Assembly (NCBI GenBank): GCA_009837885.1
Contig: VXSP01000025.1
Span: forward strand, 62,001-126,000
Origin: Holophagales bacterium
GTDB lineage: Bacteria; Acidobacteriota; Thermoanaerobaculia; Multivoradales; Multivoraceae
Reading direction: 5' to 3'
DNA: 64,000 bases
The first letter of the stretch is position 1, and every line of letters starts with the position of its first letter. The notes below the pieces were generated by a model. The model made no database searches and was not told the DNA's origin. It saw only the letters and a list, made by a program, of their open reading frames with translations. Shown one piece after another: positions 1 through 7,954 of the stretch. The translations under genes were made by a program, and so were the position numbers.

Positions 1-1010
1 AGCAGGGCGCCCCCGCCCCAGAGCAGGATCGGCGAAGCTCCGTTCTCGTCGTATGTGACCGCTTCGTCCCGTGGCTCGTCGAAGAGCGAATCGTAGGTCG
101 CGGCCGCTGCCTGAGCCGCGGTCGCCGCCGCCGCCATCGCCGCCTCGTCCTCCGGTTGCCCCAGACCGCCCTCGGCGATGATCCGCTCGACGGTGAGGAC
201 AAGATCCCAGAGCTCGTCCTTGCTGTAGGCGTCGCGATAGCCCGGCATCGCCGTGCCGTCCATGCCGAGATAGAGGCGGCTGTAGATGTCGGCGCTGCCG
301 TTTCCGCCCTTGAAGACGCCGCCGACGATGTTGGTCGGCAGGGTGTGGTTGCCCTCGAAGTCCGGCATCGGGTCGTTGCGAAGCCGCCTGCCGTTCGGGC
401 CGTGGCAGGAAGCGCAGGCTTCCAGGTAGATCCGCTCGCCGCGGGCGCGTCGCTCGTCGTTGAACGGAGGCTCGGGCGGTATCTCGATGGGCGGACCCGG
501 GACCGTCCGCCGGGCGAACTCGGCATCGGCGGCCGCGGCGCTCAGCTCGCCAGCGGCTACCCGGCGGTCGAGTTCGCCGCGGATGGCGTCCAGGCTGAAG
601 CGGCGGGTGTAGCGCGCCATCGCCGCGATCTCGGCGTCAGGAACCTGGCCCCAGGCCGACATGCCGGTGCCGGGCATGCCGCGGCGAATCGTCTCCTCCA
701 GGTCCCGGTCCGAGGGGATCGCGTTCTCGGTCGTCGCCAGCTTGAAGCGGCCCGACTGGAAGCTGCGGGGCCGCTCGCCGGTCGTGTAGCTGAACTTGCC
801 CAGGCCGTCGCCGTCTTCGCCGTGACACTCGCGGCAGTAGCGGAGGAAAGCCTGCCGTCCGAGGTCGTCGTCCGCAGTCGTCGCGGGGGTTGGGGAATCG
901 TCGGCCGGAGCGCCTTGCGCCTTCAAGGTCGGCGGGCCGACAAGCAGACCTGCTGCGCACAGGAGTGCCGCCAGACCGGGGACGTACGGCTGGTAGCTTG
1001 AGAGGGTCAC
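1..1010 (-). CDS. Secreted diheme c-type cytochrome (partial, C-terminus off the left edge)
   Basis: About 336 residues are visible, read from a GTG at 1010; the frame is open to base 1. An in-frame TAG lies 10 codons upstream of this GTG with no other good start between. Residues about 10-27 are hydrophobic and fit a signal peptide. Two haem-binding CxxCH motifs are present: CRECH at residues 59-63, followed by a GEDGDG stretch, and CASCH at 199-203. A conserved MPGY segment near residue 250 could supply an axial Met. The last visible residues become hydrophobic after an Ala/Glu-rich linker, suggesting a membrane anchor. Established: such cytochromes carry electrons between periplasmic oxidoreductases and terminal acceptors. 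The redox partner cannot be told from this fragment. It is divergent from the BREX locus and probably unrelated to it. Confidence 0.8.
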   Translation of the reverse strand, partial: MTLSSYQPYVPGLAALLCAAGLLVGPPTLKAQGAPADDSPTPATTADDDLGRQAFLRYCRECHGEDGDGLGKFSYTTGERPRSFQSGRFKLATTENAIPSDRDLEETIRRGMPGTGMSAWGQVPDAEIAAMARYTRRFSLDAIRGELDRRVAAGELSAAAADAEFARRTVPGPPIEIPPEPPFNDERRARGERIYLEACASCHGPNGRRLRNDPMPDFEGNHTLPTNIVGGVFKGGNGSADIYSRLYLGMDGTAMPGYRDAYSKDELWDLVLTVERIIAEGGLGQPEDEAAMAAAATAAQAAAATYDSLFDEPRDEAVTYDENGASPILLWGGGAL

Positions 1011-1089
1011 GCCGGAGATGCTCCGCTGGCAGTGGCGAGTCTACGTTCAGGATTCGATGGTACCGAGATCTCGGTTAGAAGGGCGTTTA

Positions 1090-1107
1090 GCCGGCAAGTT
1101 TGCCGGC
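1090..1107. promoter_or_regulatory. 18-bp palindrome upstream of BREX promoter, possible operator
   Basis: GCCGGCAA and TTGCCGGC form perfect 8-bp arms around a 2-bp centre (GT). The site ends 7 bp upstream of the predicted -35 box of the BREX operon, a typical place for a dimeric regulator to bind. No WYL-type BrxR regulator is encoded next to brxA. The only predicted DNA-binding regulator in the locus is the XRE-ImmA protein at 6098. That it binds here is inference. Confidence 0.45.
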
Positions 1108-1114
1108 GAAACGA

Positions 1115-1143
1115 TTGACAGATTCTCTCGGCTCCACTACGAT
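1115..1143 (+). promoter_or_regulatory. Sigma-70-like promoter for the BREX operon
   Basis: A perfect -35 TTGACA (1115-1120) is followed after 17 bp by TACGAT (1138-1143), which matches four of six consensus -10 bases. Transcription would begin at about 1149-1151, at or after the TTG (1146) and next to the GTG (1152) that are candidate brxA starts. If the promoter is right, the brxA message is leaderless or nearly so. Confidence 0.55.
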
Positions 1144-1145
1144 GC

Positions 1146-1940
1146 TTGGCCGTGGCCGTCGAACAGCTAAGCGCCGCCCCCGCGGCGGACCTTGAACGGG
1201 CCGGATTTCGCCTCGGCGCGCGCGGTACACACACGAGCCGCACGATCATGCTGGAAGACCTGGCCGAGCTCCTCGCGTCCGTTCCAACGGATAGCGACAG
1301 GAGCGTCTACGCCCAAGCCGTCATCGAAGACAACGTGCTTGGCAAGCAAACGGCTGCTACGCGGCGACTCAGCTTCCAACGGCTGGGCGAGCTCTACGGC
1401 CTCGATCCGCGGATTCCCCTCTTCCGGGTGCTTCGGCTCCTCTGGGACATCGATCGTTCCGGGCGGCCTCGGCTGGCCGTGCTCGCGGCCATGGCGCGGG
1501 ATCCGCTGCTCACGGCCACCGCGCCGGTCGTCGTTCTTCTCTCGCCGGGCGAGGAGATGATGCGCAACACGCTCCTGGAGAAGCTCCGGGAGACCGTCGA
1601 CGACCGGCTCAACGACGCGGTCCTCGACAAGGTCGCGCGCAACGCCGGCAGTTCGTGGGTTCAGGCGGGTTTTCTCGAGGGCCGCGTGCGGAAGATTCGC
1701 CGCCGGGTCGACCCGACGCCGGGAACCGTCGCGCTCGCGCTGTGGCTCGGCCGGCTGGAGGGCTACGCGGTGGCCCGGCTGCTGGACTCGCCGTGGGCAC
1801 GGGTCGCCGGCGATGGCGGCCCGGGGGAGCTGCTGCCGGTCGCGCTCAGGGCGGGCCAGCTCGGCCTTATCCGGGCACGCGCCGCGGCGGGCGTCCTCTC
1901 CATCGACGCTTCGATCCTCGACCCGGCGGTAGCACGATGA
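1146..1940 (+). CDS. brxA: BREX protein BrxA (DUF1819-like)
   Basis: The 264-residue protein is the first gene of the BREX operon. Residues about 17-100 resemble the start of DUF1819/BrxA: a short strand, a Ser/Thr-Arg pair, a helix, then an 'EDNVLGK' segment followed by an Arg-rich helix. Established: BrxA is a small helical protein needed for BREX-1 defence in several systems and has a NusB-like fold. It is longer than the usual roughly 200 residues. The start is uncertain. TTG 1146 gives the frame used here, but GTG 1152 is in the same frame and fits better with the predicted transcription start. ATG 1248 would remove part of the conserved N-terminus. The stop overlaps the brxB start (ATGA). 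Identification rests mainly on position beside brxB and brxC and on short motif similarity. Confidence 0.75.
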   Translation: MAVAVEQLSAAPAADLERAGFRLGARGTHTSRTIMLEDLAELLASVPTDSDRSVYAQAVIEDNVLGKQTAATRRLSFQRLGELYGLDPRIPLFRVLRLLWDIDRSGRPRLAVLAAMARDPLLTATAPVVVLLSPGEEMMRNTLLEKLRETVDDRLNDAVLDKVARNAGSSWVQAGFLEGRVRKIRRRVDPTPGTVALALWLGRLEGYAVARLLDSPWARVAGDGGPGELLPVALRAGQLGLIRARAAAGVLSIDASILDPAVAR

Positions 1941-2503
1941 GCCTGAGCCGCATCGACAAGCTGGCGCGGGCGTACGAGCGCCACATCGGCGCGCCGTGGC
2001 AACGAACCCTTGCCGGGGCCCAGCGGGTCGTCTTCGTCGTCTATGACAAGGAGATGGAACGCGCGCTGCGCGCCAGGATCGGCCAGTTCAAGCAGGCGAC
2101 GGTGGGCGCCGGCCACGGTTGGACGCTCGTGGACTGCACCTCCTGGTTCGCGGAGTGGATGGCTCGTGACGAGTACCGGGACGCCTACTTCGAGGATCCG
2201 TCGCTGCTCGAACTGAAGCTCGAGAGCGAGTTCCGCGCCGAATCGGCTCAGAAGCTGGCCATCGCCCTGGAACAGGCGGGCGAAAGCGACGTGGTCGCCC
2301 TGCTCGGCGTCGCGTCGCTGTACGGTTTCCTGCGGGTGTCCGACCTCATCCGCGCCGTGGAGCCTGCCGTCCGCGGCCGCCTCGTCGTCTTTTTCCCCGG
2401 CAGCAGGAACGAGAACAACTTCCGGCTGCTCGACGCGCGCGATGGCTGGAACTACCTGGCTCAGGCGATCACGCTCCACGACGAACAGGTGAACCTGCCG
2501 TGA
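1937..2503 (+). CDS. brxB: BREX protein BrxB (DUF1788)
   Basis: The protein has 188 residues, the usual size for DUF1788/BrxB. It starts at ATG 1937, inside the ATGA overlap with brxA. The frame is open far upstream through brxA, but that extension would be antiparallel to no known domain and is rejected. Features seen include an early VVFVVYDKEME strand-helix, a central LLGVASLYGFLRVSDLI segment and a C-terminal VFFPGSR segment, all typical of the family. Established: BrxB is essential for BREX-1 defence and methylation in E. coli, and its biochemical activity is unclear. The stop overlaps the brxC GTG start (GTGA), so the three genes are likely translationally coupled. Confidence 0.88.
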   Translation: MSLSRIDKLARAYERHIGAPWQRTLAGAQRVVFVVYDKEMERALRARIGQFKQATVGAGHGWTLVDCTSWFAEWMARDEYRDAYFEDPSLLELKLESEFRAESAQKLAIALEQAGESDVVALLGVASLYGFLRVSDLIRAVEPAVRGRLVVFFPGSRNENNFRLLDARDGWNYLAQAITLHDEQVNLP

Positions 2504-5500
2504 AGATCCACGAACTGCTCGACCGCGACCCACGCGGCGCCCGCCTCGCGAACAACGGACAGGCCCGCATCGGCGGCGATGACGACCGCGCTCGGGCGGT
2601 GCTGCGCGAGGAACTCTCGACCTTCGTCTGCGACGGATTGTTCGGTAGCGCGCTGCAGCGAATCCTCGACCGTTATCTCGGCAACGTAGGGTCTGCGCGT
2701 CAGGACGCGGCCTGGGTCAGCGGGTTCTTCGGCAGCGGCAAATCCCATCTGCTGAAGATGGCGGCGCACCTGTGGGAGAACACCGCCTTCTCCGACGGCG
2801 CCACCGCCCGCGGCCTCGTTGGAACCTCCCTTCCCGCAGACGTCCATGCCTCGCTGCGCGAACTCGACACCCAGGCGAAGCGATCCGGCCGTCCGCCCGT
2901 CGCGGCGGCGGGCACGCTCCTGGGCGGCAACGACTGGGTGCGCCGTACCGTGCTCGAGATCGTCCTGCGCAGCTGCGGCTGGCCCGATCAGTATGCACAG
3001 GCGCAGTTCTGCTTCTGGCTGCGCGACGAGGGAGCGCTCGACGCGGTGCGCACGGCCGTCGAAGCGAAGGACAGGGACTGGCAGCGGGAACTCAACAACC
3101 TCTACGTGAGTCCGGTGCTCGGTCAGGCGGTCACAGACGCCGTTCCCGGTTTCGCCAGCGATGTGAAGACCGCCTTGCAGGCGTTGCGGGCGCAGTTCCC
3201 ACCGACTCGTGAGGACATCACCACGGAACAGTTCGTCGATGCCGCCCGGCGCGCGCTCTCGGACGGCGAGGACTTACCCCACACGGTGCTCGTGCTCGAC
3301 GAGGTGCAGCAGTACATTGGCGCCGACGAGGACCGATCCTCGGCGATCACCGAACTCGCGGAGGCGATCCAGACCCGCTTTGACAGCCGCCTGATGCTCA
3401 TCGGCGCCGGCCAGTCGGCGCTCTCGGCCGATACGCCGCATCTGGCCAAGCTGCGCGATCGGTTCGTGATCCGGGTGGAACTGACCGACGCCGACGTCGA
3501 AGCAGTGACGCGCCGGGTGCTGCTCAGTAAGAAGCCGAGCGCCGTTCCTGAGATCGAGAAGCTGTTCGAGACCCACGCCGGCGAGGTGGCCCGCCACCTT
3601 CGGAACACGCGCATCGGCGCCCGACCGGAGGACGCCGACCACCGGGTAGACGACTACCCGCTGCTGCCGACCCGCCGCCGGTTCTGGGAGGCGTGCTTCC
3701 GCGCCGTGGACGCCGGCGGCGCGCACAGTCAACTCCGTTCCCAGTTGCGGATCCTGCACGACTCGCTGAACGCGCTCGCGCCGCGGGACCTGGGGGCGGC
3801 CATTCCGGCCTCGGACCTGTTCGATGCCTTGGCGCCCGATCTGGTCAGCACGGGCGTTCTGCTCGGCGAACTCGACACCCGGATCAGGCGGCTCGACGAC
3901 GGGACGGAGCGGGGGCGCCTCCGGCGCGACCTCTGCGGACTGGCGTTCCTGATCGGGAGGCTGCCTCGGGATGCCGCGGCGGACATTGGCGTGCGGGCCA
4001 CGGCTTCCACACTGGCGGACCTGCTGGTGACCGACATCACGGGGGACGCGTCGGCGTTTCGCCGCGACGTGGAGGTGGAACTCGAGTCCCTGGCGGAGGG
4101 AGGCGAGCTTCTCAAGGTCGGCGACGAGTACCGGCTTCAGACCACCGAAGGCGCGGAGTGGGACCGTGCCTACCGCGAGCAGGTGGCGGCGATGCGGCAG
4201 GACGAGGTCGAGATTGCGCGCGCCCGCAACCAGCTCTTCGGCGGCGAGGTCGACGCCGCTGGAACGTCGCTCCGCCTCATCCACGGCGAATCGAAGATGC
4301 GCCGTGTCGTGAAACTGCACGCCGGTGAAGAGGCGCCGGCGCCCGATGCCGAAGCGGTGACCGTGTGGTGGCGCGACGGCTGGTCGGTGCGTCGGAGCGC
4401 CGTGGAGAACGAGGCGCGGCGCGCGGGAATCGAGAGCCCGGTTCTGTTCGCCTTTCTGCCGCGCCGGAACGCGGACGAACTCAGAGACCGGATCCTGGCG
4501 GTGGAGGCGGCACAGCGGGTGCTCGACCTGAAGGGCAGCCCCGCGTCACCCGAGGGACAGGACGCGAAGGCCGGCATGGAGAGTCGGCGGGACGACGCAG
4601 CGCGCCAACGGGCGGAACTCGTCCTCGACGTCCTGCGCGCGGCGACCGTCTACCAAGGCGGAGGCACGGAAGCGTACGGGGAGGATCTGCGTCAGCGGAT
4701 CGAGCGGGGCGCCGAGGCATCGGTGGCGAGGCTCTTCCCGGAGTTCGACAAGGGAGACCATCGGGCCTGGGAGGTCGCGCTTCGCCGGGCCCGCGACGGT
4801 TCCGATACGCCGCTCCAGATCGTCGGTTGGGACAAGGAGACGCCCGACCATCCGGTGGCTCGGGAAGTGCTGGCGAGGACGGCCACGGGCGCGCGGGGCA
4901 CCGAACTCCACCGGACGCTCCGGGCCGCGCCGTTCGGATGGCCCCAGGACGCCGTGGACGCCGTGCTGGTGGCCCTGCACCGGAGCGGGCACCTGCGGGC
5001 GGTGCGCAACGGGGTCGATGTTGCGGTCGGTGCGTTGGACCAGGCCGGCATCAAGGCCGCCGAGTTCCGTCCCGAGAAGGTCGTCCTCACAGTGAACGAA
5101 CGGATCGCCCTGCGCGGTCTGTTCCAGGAACTCGACCTCCGCGCTCCGAGCGGGGAGGAGGCTCAGTTCGCTCGGCCTTTCCTCGACCGTCTGCTCGAGC
5201 TGGTGGAATCCGCCGGCGGTGCGGCGCCCCTGCCGCCCGTGCCGCCCACCGCGTTCATTGCCGACCTTTCGCGCCTTGGCGGCGCCGAGCAGTTGGCCGC
5301 CATCAATGAGCAGCGCGAGAGCATCGGCGAGTCGATTGCCGCCTGGCGCGCGCTCTCCGAACGGCGCCAGCGCCGCGAACCGGCTTGGCGACTTGCGACG
5401 GGCCTGCGACGGCATGCGCGGGGCCTGCCTGAAGCAGAGGCGGTGGAGCAGGAGCTTGAAGCGATCGAGCGGCAGCGTTCTCTCCTTGAGGAGACGGACC

Positions 5501-5967
5501 GCCTGGCGCCGCTCGCGGGCCGGCTCGCTGGCGCATTGCGAGAAGAACTGACGGTACGGCGCCGGGGACTCGCCGCCGCCGTGGCCGGCGCAGCGGAGGA
5601 GTTGGCTGCGGACGCGACCTGGAAGCGGTTGGCGCCGAACGAGCAGGACGCGATCCTCCGGCAGTGCCGCCTGATGCCTCCAGCCGAGACGCCGATAGCC
5701 ACCGTCGAGGAGCTTCTCGCCAGCCTCGAAGACCGCCCGCTCTCCGCATGGCGGGCCGAAGTCGACGCGGTCCGCGAGCGCGCGTCCCAAGCGCTGATCG
5801 CGGCGGCGGAGCGCGCGCAAACCGACCAGGAAGACCCACAGGCGCCCATCACCGTGCCCATCCGCCTCTGCACGCTCCCGGACGAAACGGCCGTCCGCGA
5901 CTGGTTGCGGGAGCAGGAAGAAAAGCTGCTGGAGGCGGTGCGGAAGGGCCCGGTGATTCTGCGGTGA
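2500..5967 (+). CDS. brxC: BREX protein BrxC, large P-loop ATPase
   Basis: The 1155-residue protein begins with GTG 2500, overlapping the brxB stop. Near the N-terminus is a Walker A motif GFFGSGKS (residues 75-82) and then a Walker B VLVLDEVQ (263-270), as expected for BrxC/PglY ATPases of about 1200 residues. The C-terminal half is rich in Arg/Glu helices and probably forms coiled coils. Established: BrxC is an ATPase required for both BREX phage exclusion and host methylation and is thought to be a scaffold or motor of the BREX complex in the cytoplasm. In a standard type 1 locus pglX follows directly. Here four other genes intervene after a 130-bp gap. Confidence 0.93.
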   Translation: MKIHELLDRDPRGARLANNGQARIGGDDDRARAVLREELSTFVCDGLFGSALQRILDRYLGNVGSARQDAAWVSGFFGSGKSHLLKMAAHLWENTAFSDGATARGLVGTSLPADVHASLRELDTQAKRSGRPPVAAAGTLLGGNDWVRRTVLEIVLRSCGWPDQYAQAQFCFWLRDEGALDAVRTAVEAKDRDWQRELNNLYVSPVLGQAVTDAVPGFASDVKTALQALRAQFPPTREDITTEQFVDAARRALSDGEDLPHTVLVLDEVQQYIGADEDRSSAITELAEAIQTRFDSRLMLIGAGQSALSADTPHLAKLRDRFVIRVELTDADVEAVTRRVLLSKKPSAVPEIEKLFETHAGEVARHLRNTRIGARPEDADHRVDDYPLLPTRRRFWEACFRAVDAGGAHSQLRSQLRILHDSLNALAPRDLGAAIPASDLFDALAPDLVSTGVLLGELDTRIRRLDDGTERGRLRRDLCGLAFLIGRLPRDAAADIGVRATASTLADLLVTDITGDASAFRRDVEVELESLAEGGELLKVGDEYRLQTTEGAEWDRAYREQVAAMRQDEVEIARARNQLFGGEVDAAGTSLRLIHGESKMRRVVKLHAGEEAPAPDAEAVTVWWRDGWSVRRSAVENEARRAGIESPVLFAFLPRRNADELRDRILAVEAAQRVLDLKGSPASPEGQDAKAGMESRRDDAARQRAELVLDVLRAATVYQGGGTEAYGEDLRQRIERGAEASVARLFPEFDKGDHRAWEVALRRARDGSDTPLQIVGWDKETPDHPVAREVLARTATGARGTELHRTLRAAPFGWPQDAVDAVLVALHRSGHLRAVRNGVDVAVGALDQAGIKAAEFRPEKVVLTVNERIALRGLFQELDLRAPSGEEAQFARPFLDRLLELVESAGGAAPLPPVPPTAFIADLSRLGGAEQLAAINEQRESIGESIAAWRALSERRQRREPAWRLATGLRRHARGLPEAEAVEQELEAIERQRSLLEETDRLAPLAGRLAGALREELTVRRRGLAAAVAGAAEELAADATWKRLAPNEQDAILRQCRLMPPAETPIATVEELLASLEDRPLSAWRAEVDAVRERASQALIAAAERAQTDQEDPQAPITVPIRLCTLPDETAVRDWLREQEEKLLEAVRKGPVILR

Positions 5968-6097
5968 GTGCGAGTTTCGCAAACAGCATACGATGGTCAT
6001 CTCTTGACGTTGTGAGTTCGATAAACGTACTCTTGTCGGACAACGAGGCGGCGTCCGGACCGTTCGGACGCCCGCAGCACGATCAGGGAGCTACGGC
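5968..6097 (+). promoter_or_regulatory. Gap after brxC with a possible internal promoter and a small dyad
   Basis: The 130-bp gap after brxC is the first break in the tightly coupled operon. A 5-bp dyad, TGCGA-GTT-TCGCA (5969-5981), sits right after the stop. A TTGACG (6004-6009) could be a -35 box, but only a poor -10 lies at a suitable distance. An XRE-type protein follows, so autoregulation here is plausible. The evidence is weak. Confidence 0.25.
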
Positions 6098-7390
6098 ATG
6101 TCGATAACCGCCGAAGAACTTGCAGCGCGCATCCGAGCCACGAGGCAGGCTGCCGGGCTGACCCAGGGTGCAGTTGCTGACGCTCTCGGACTCTCCCGCC
6201 CCGCCGTGTCCCAGTTGGAGGCCGGGAAACGGTCCGTGTCGGGCCTCGAACTCGAGCGTCTTGCGCGTCTGTGCGGGAGGGGCATGGCGGACTTCTTCGA
6301 CGATGCGTTCTCTTCCAAAGGCGGGGCGGCAACCGCTCTTTTCCGCAGACATCCGGCTCTGAGCAACGATTCCCATCTTCGCGAGGCGGTCGGCTTGGCG
6401 CTGGAGTTCGGCCGTTCGATCGCGGTCCTTGAGGATCGGCTCCAGATCGGCAGGCGGGGGACGGTCGCGGCCGGCTATCGGAGCGCCACCCTGAAGAGCA
6501 AGTGGGATGCCATCCAGCAGGGCGAACGGGTGGCCGACGCAGAGCGGGGGCGGCTGGGGCTGGGCATGGAGCCGTTGCCGGCCCTCCTGGATCTGATGGA
6601 GAGGCAGGGCGTGCGCGCAGTTGCGACGCCCATGCCCAGCGAGGTGTCCGGCCTGACCCTGGTGGATGACGCGGCCGGCGTGGTCGTCGCGGTCAATGGG
6701 CGGCACGGGTTCAATCGCCAGCGCTTCTCCCTGGCCCACGAGTACGCGCACGTCCTCCTCGACCGCGACAGACAGGCTTGCCTGAGCCGCCGGGAGGACC
6801 AGGACTCGCTCATGGAAGTACGGGCCAACTCCTTCGCCGCCGCCTTCCTGCTCCCCGTCGGTGGGGTCCGCCGCTTCGTTGACTACCTGGCCAAGGGGCG
6901 TGCGAGTCGGGCTCTCCGGCAGGTCTCGGACGGCCGCGATGTCCACAGCGCGGAGCGCCGGCGGCCTCCCGGCAGCCAGAACCTCCGTCTTCACGACCTG
7001 GCGATGCTCGCGCACCACTTCGGCGTCAGCCGCGTTGCAGCGCTCTACCGTCTGAAGAGTCTCGGGATCGTCACGGAACAGCAGCGAGCCGCCCTAGCCG
7101 AACGGAACGCCACCCAGGGCAAACGCATCGCGAACCTGCTCGGTCTTCGAAACCCTGATGCTGCGCGCCGGCGCGTGCCCCGCAAGCGTTTGGTGACCCT
7201 CGGCATTGAGGCGCTGGAGCGGGAGATCATCTCCTACGCCAAGCTCCGCGAACTGGCAGAGCTCGTGGGCGTCGGCGAGAACGAGCTCGAAGAAGTCGTG
7301 GTGGCGGCGGGAATCGACCCGCGGCCACCAGTCGATGTCTCGTCGGTGGACTGGGCTGCTCTTGAGGAAGCGAGACAGTGCAACGAGTAG
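6098..7390 (+). CDS. XRE-family HTH and ImmA/IrrE metallopeptidase fusion
   Basis: The protein has 430 residues. Residues about 6-60 form a Cro/C1-type helix-turn-helix with the pattern GLTQGAVADALGLSRPAVSQ. A DUF955/ImmA domain follows, with a zinc metallopeptidase HEYAH motif at residues 214-218. The C-terminal third is helical and includes a second HTH-like segment. Established: HTH-ImmA fusions cut or bind repressors and act as regulators or as the antitoxin side of toxin-antitoxin-like pairs and mobile-element switches. Its stop lies inside the next gene (13-bp overlap), which encodes a PIN-domain protein, so the two are co-translated. Inference: it may regulate the BREX locus or restrain the PIN protein. 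The peptidase motif is intact. Confidence 0.88.
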   Translation: MSITAEELAARIRATRQAAGLTQGAVADALGLSRPAVSQLEAGKRSVSGLELERLARLCGRGMADFFDDAFSSKGGAATALFRRHPALSNDSHLREAVGLALEFGRSIAVLEDRLQIGRRGTVAAGYRSATLKSKWDAIQQGERVADAERGRLGLGMEPLPALLDLMERQGVRAVATPMPSEVSGLTLVDDAAGVVVAVNGRHGFNRQRFSLAHEYAHVLLDRDRQACLSRREDQDSLMEVRANSFAAAFLLPVGGVRRFVDYLAKGRASRALRQVSDGRDVHSAERRRPPGSQNLRLHDLAMLAHHFGVSRVAALYRLKSLGIVTEQQRAALAERNATQGKRIANLLGLRNPDAARRRVPRKRLVTLGIEALEREIISYAKLRELAELVGVGENELEEVVVAAGIDPRPPVDVSSVDWAALEEARQCNE

Positions 7391-7899
7391 CGGTTGACGC
7401 AAGTGTGCTGATCAACTTCCTGATCGTCGGCAAGGTCGGCCTGTTGGGTGCCTTGCCGGGTTTGGAGTTTGTCGTGCCGGAACAAGTCAGGGCGGAGGTC
7501 CGCCGCCCGGCGCAGGTTCAGCTACTCGAGCAGGAGCTTCAAGAGGGGACCGTTCAGGCACTTGGTGGCATGGTGCCGGACGAGTTCGTGACCTACGGCA
7601 GCCTGCGCGAGACATTCGGCCCCGGCGAGTCCGCTTGCCTTGCGGTAGCGGCAGCTCGCGGTTGGTTGGTCGCCTGTGACGAACGCCGCGGCTTCCCGAA
7701 CCGCGCTCGGCAGCTTCTCGGCGAGGGTCGCCTACTGACCACGCCGGCTGTACTCGTGCTGGCGATACGTGATGGGCAGCTAAGTGTCGCGGAGGCGGAC
7801 CGGATCAAGGCGCGGTTGGAGACGGCGCGCTTCAAGATGCCCTTCGGGTCGTTCGGCGATCACCCGGACGTGAAGTTGTGGCGAGGTGTGAGGAGGTGA
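7378..7899 (+). CDS. PIN-domain protein, putative RNase (toxin-like)
   Basis: The 173-residue protein starts at GTG 7378, overlapping the XRE-ImmA gene by 13 bp. The PIN-type acidic residues can be seen: D7 in VDASVLINFL, E40, E84 in GPGESACLAVA and D101 in LVACDERR. The order and spacing match PIN-like proteins of the COG2405/DUF3368 kind. Established: PIN domains are Mg-dependent RNases, often toxins. The tight overlap with an HTH-ImmA protein suggests a two-gene module in which one controls the other. Its place inside a BREX operon points to an added effector or a plasmid-style addiction unit. The target is unknown. Confidence 0.78.
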   Translation: MQRVAVDASVLINFLIVGKVGLLGALPGLEFVVPEQVRAEVRRPAQVQLLEQELQEGTVQALGGMVPDEFVTYGSLRETFGPGESACLAVAAARGWLVACDERRGFPNRARQLLGEGRLLTTPAVLVLAIRDGQLSVAEADRIKARLETARFKMPFGSFGDHPDVKLWRGVRR

Positions 7900-7954
7900 C
7901 GGCTTCTTGTCGCTTCGGGGGGCTTTCGCCAGGGTGTGACGATGGGAGGCGACT

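Noticed and set aside
156-1001. 281-codon plus-strand frame over the cytochrome gene
   Set aside because: The minus strand encodes CxxCH motifs and a signal peptide; this frame has no recognisable pattern.
4546-6000. Long minus-strand frame opposite brxC
   Set aside because: Antisense shadow; brxC has intact Walker motifs and family length.
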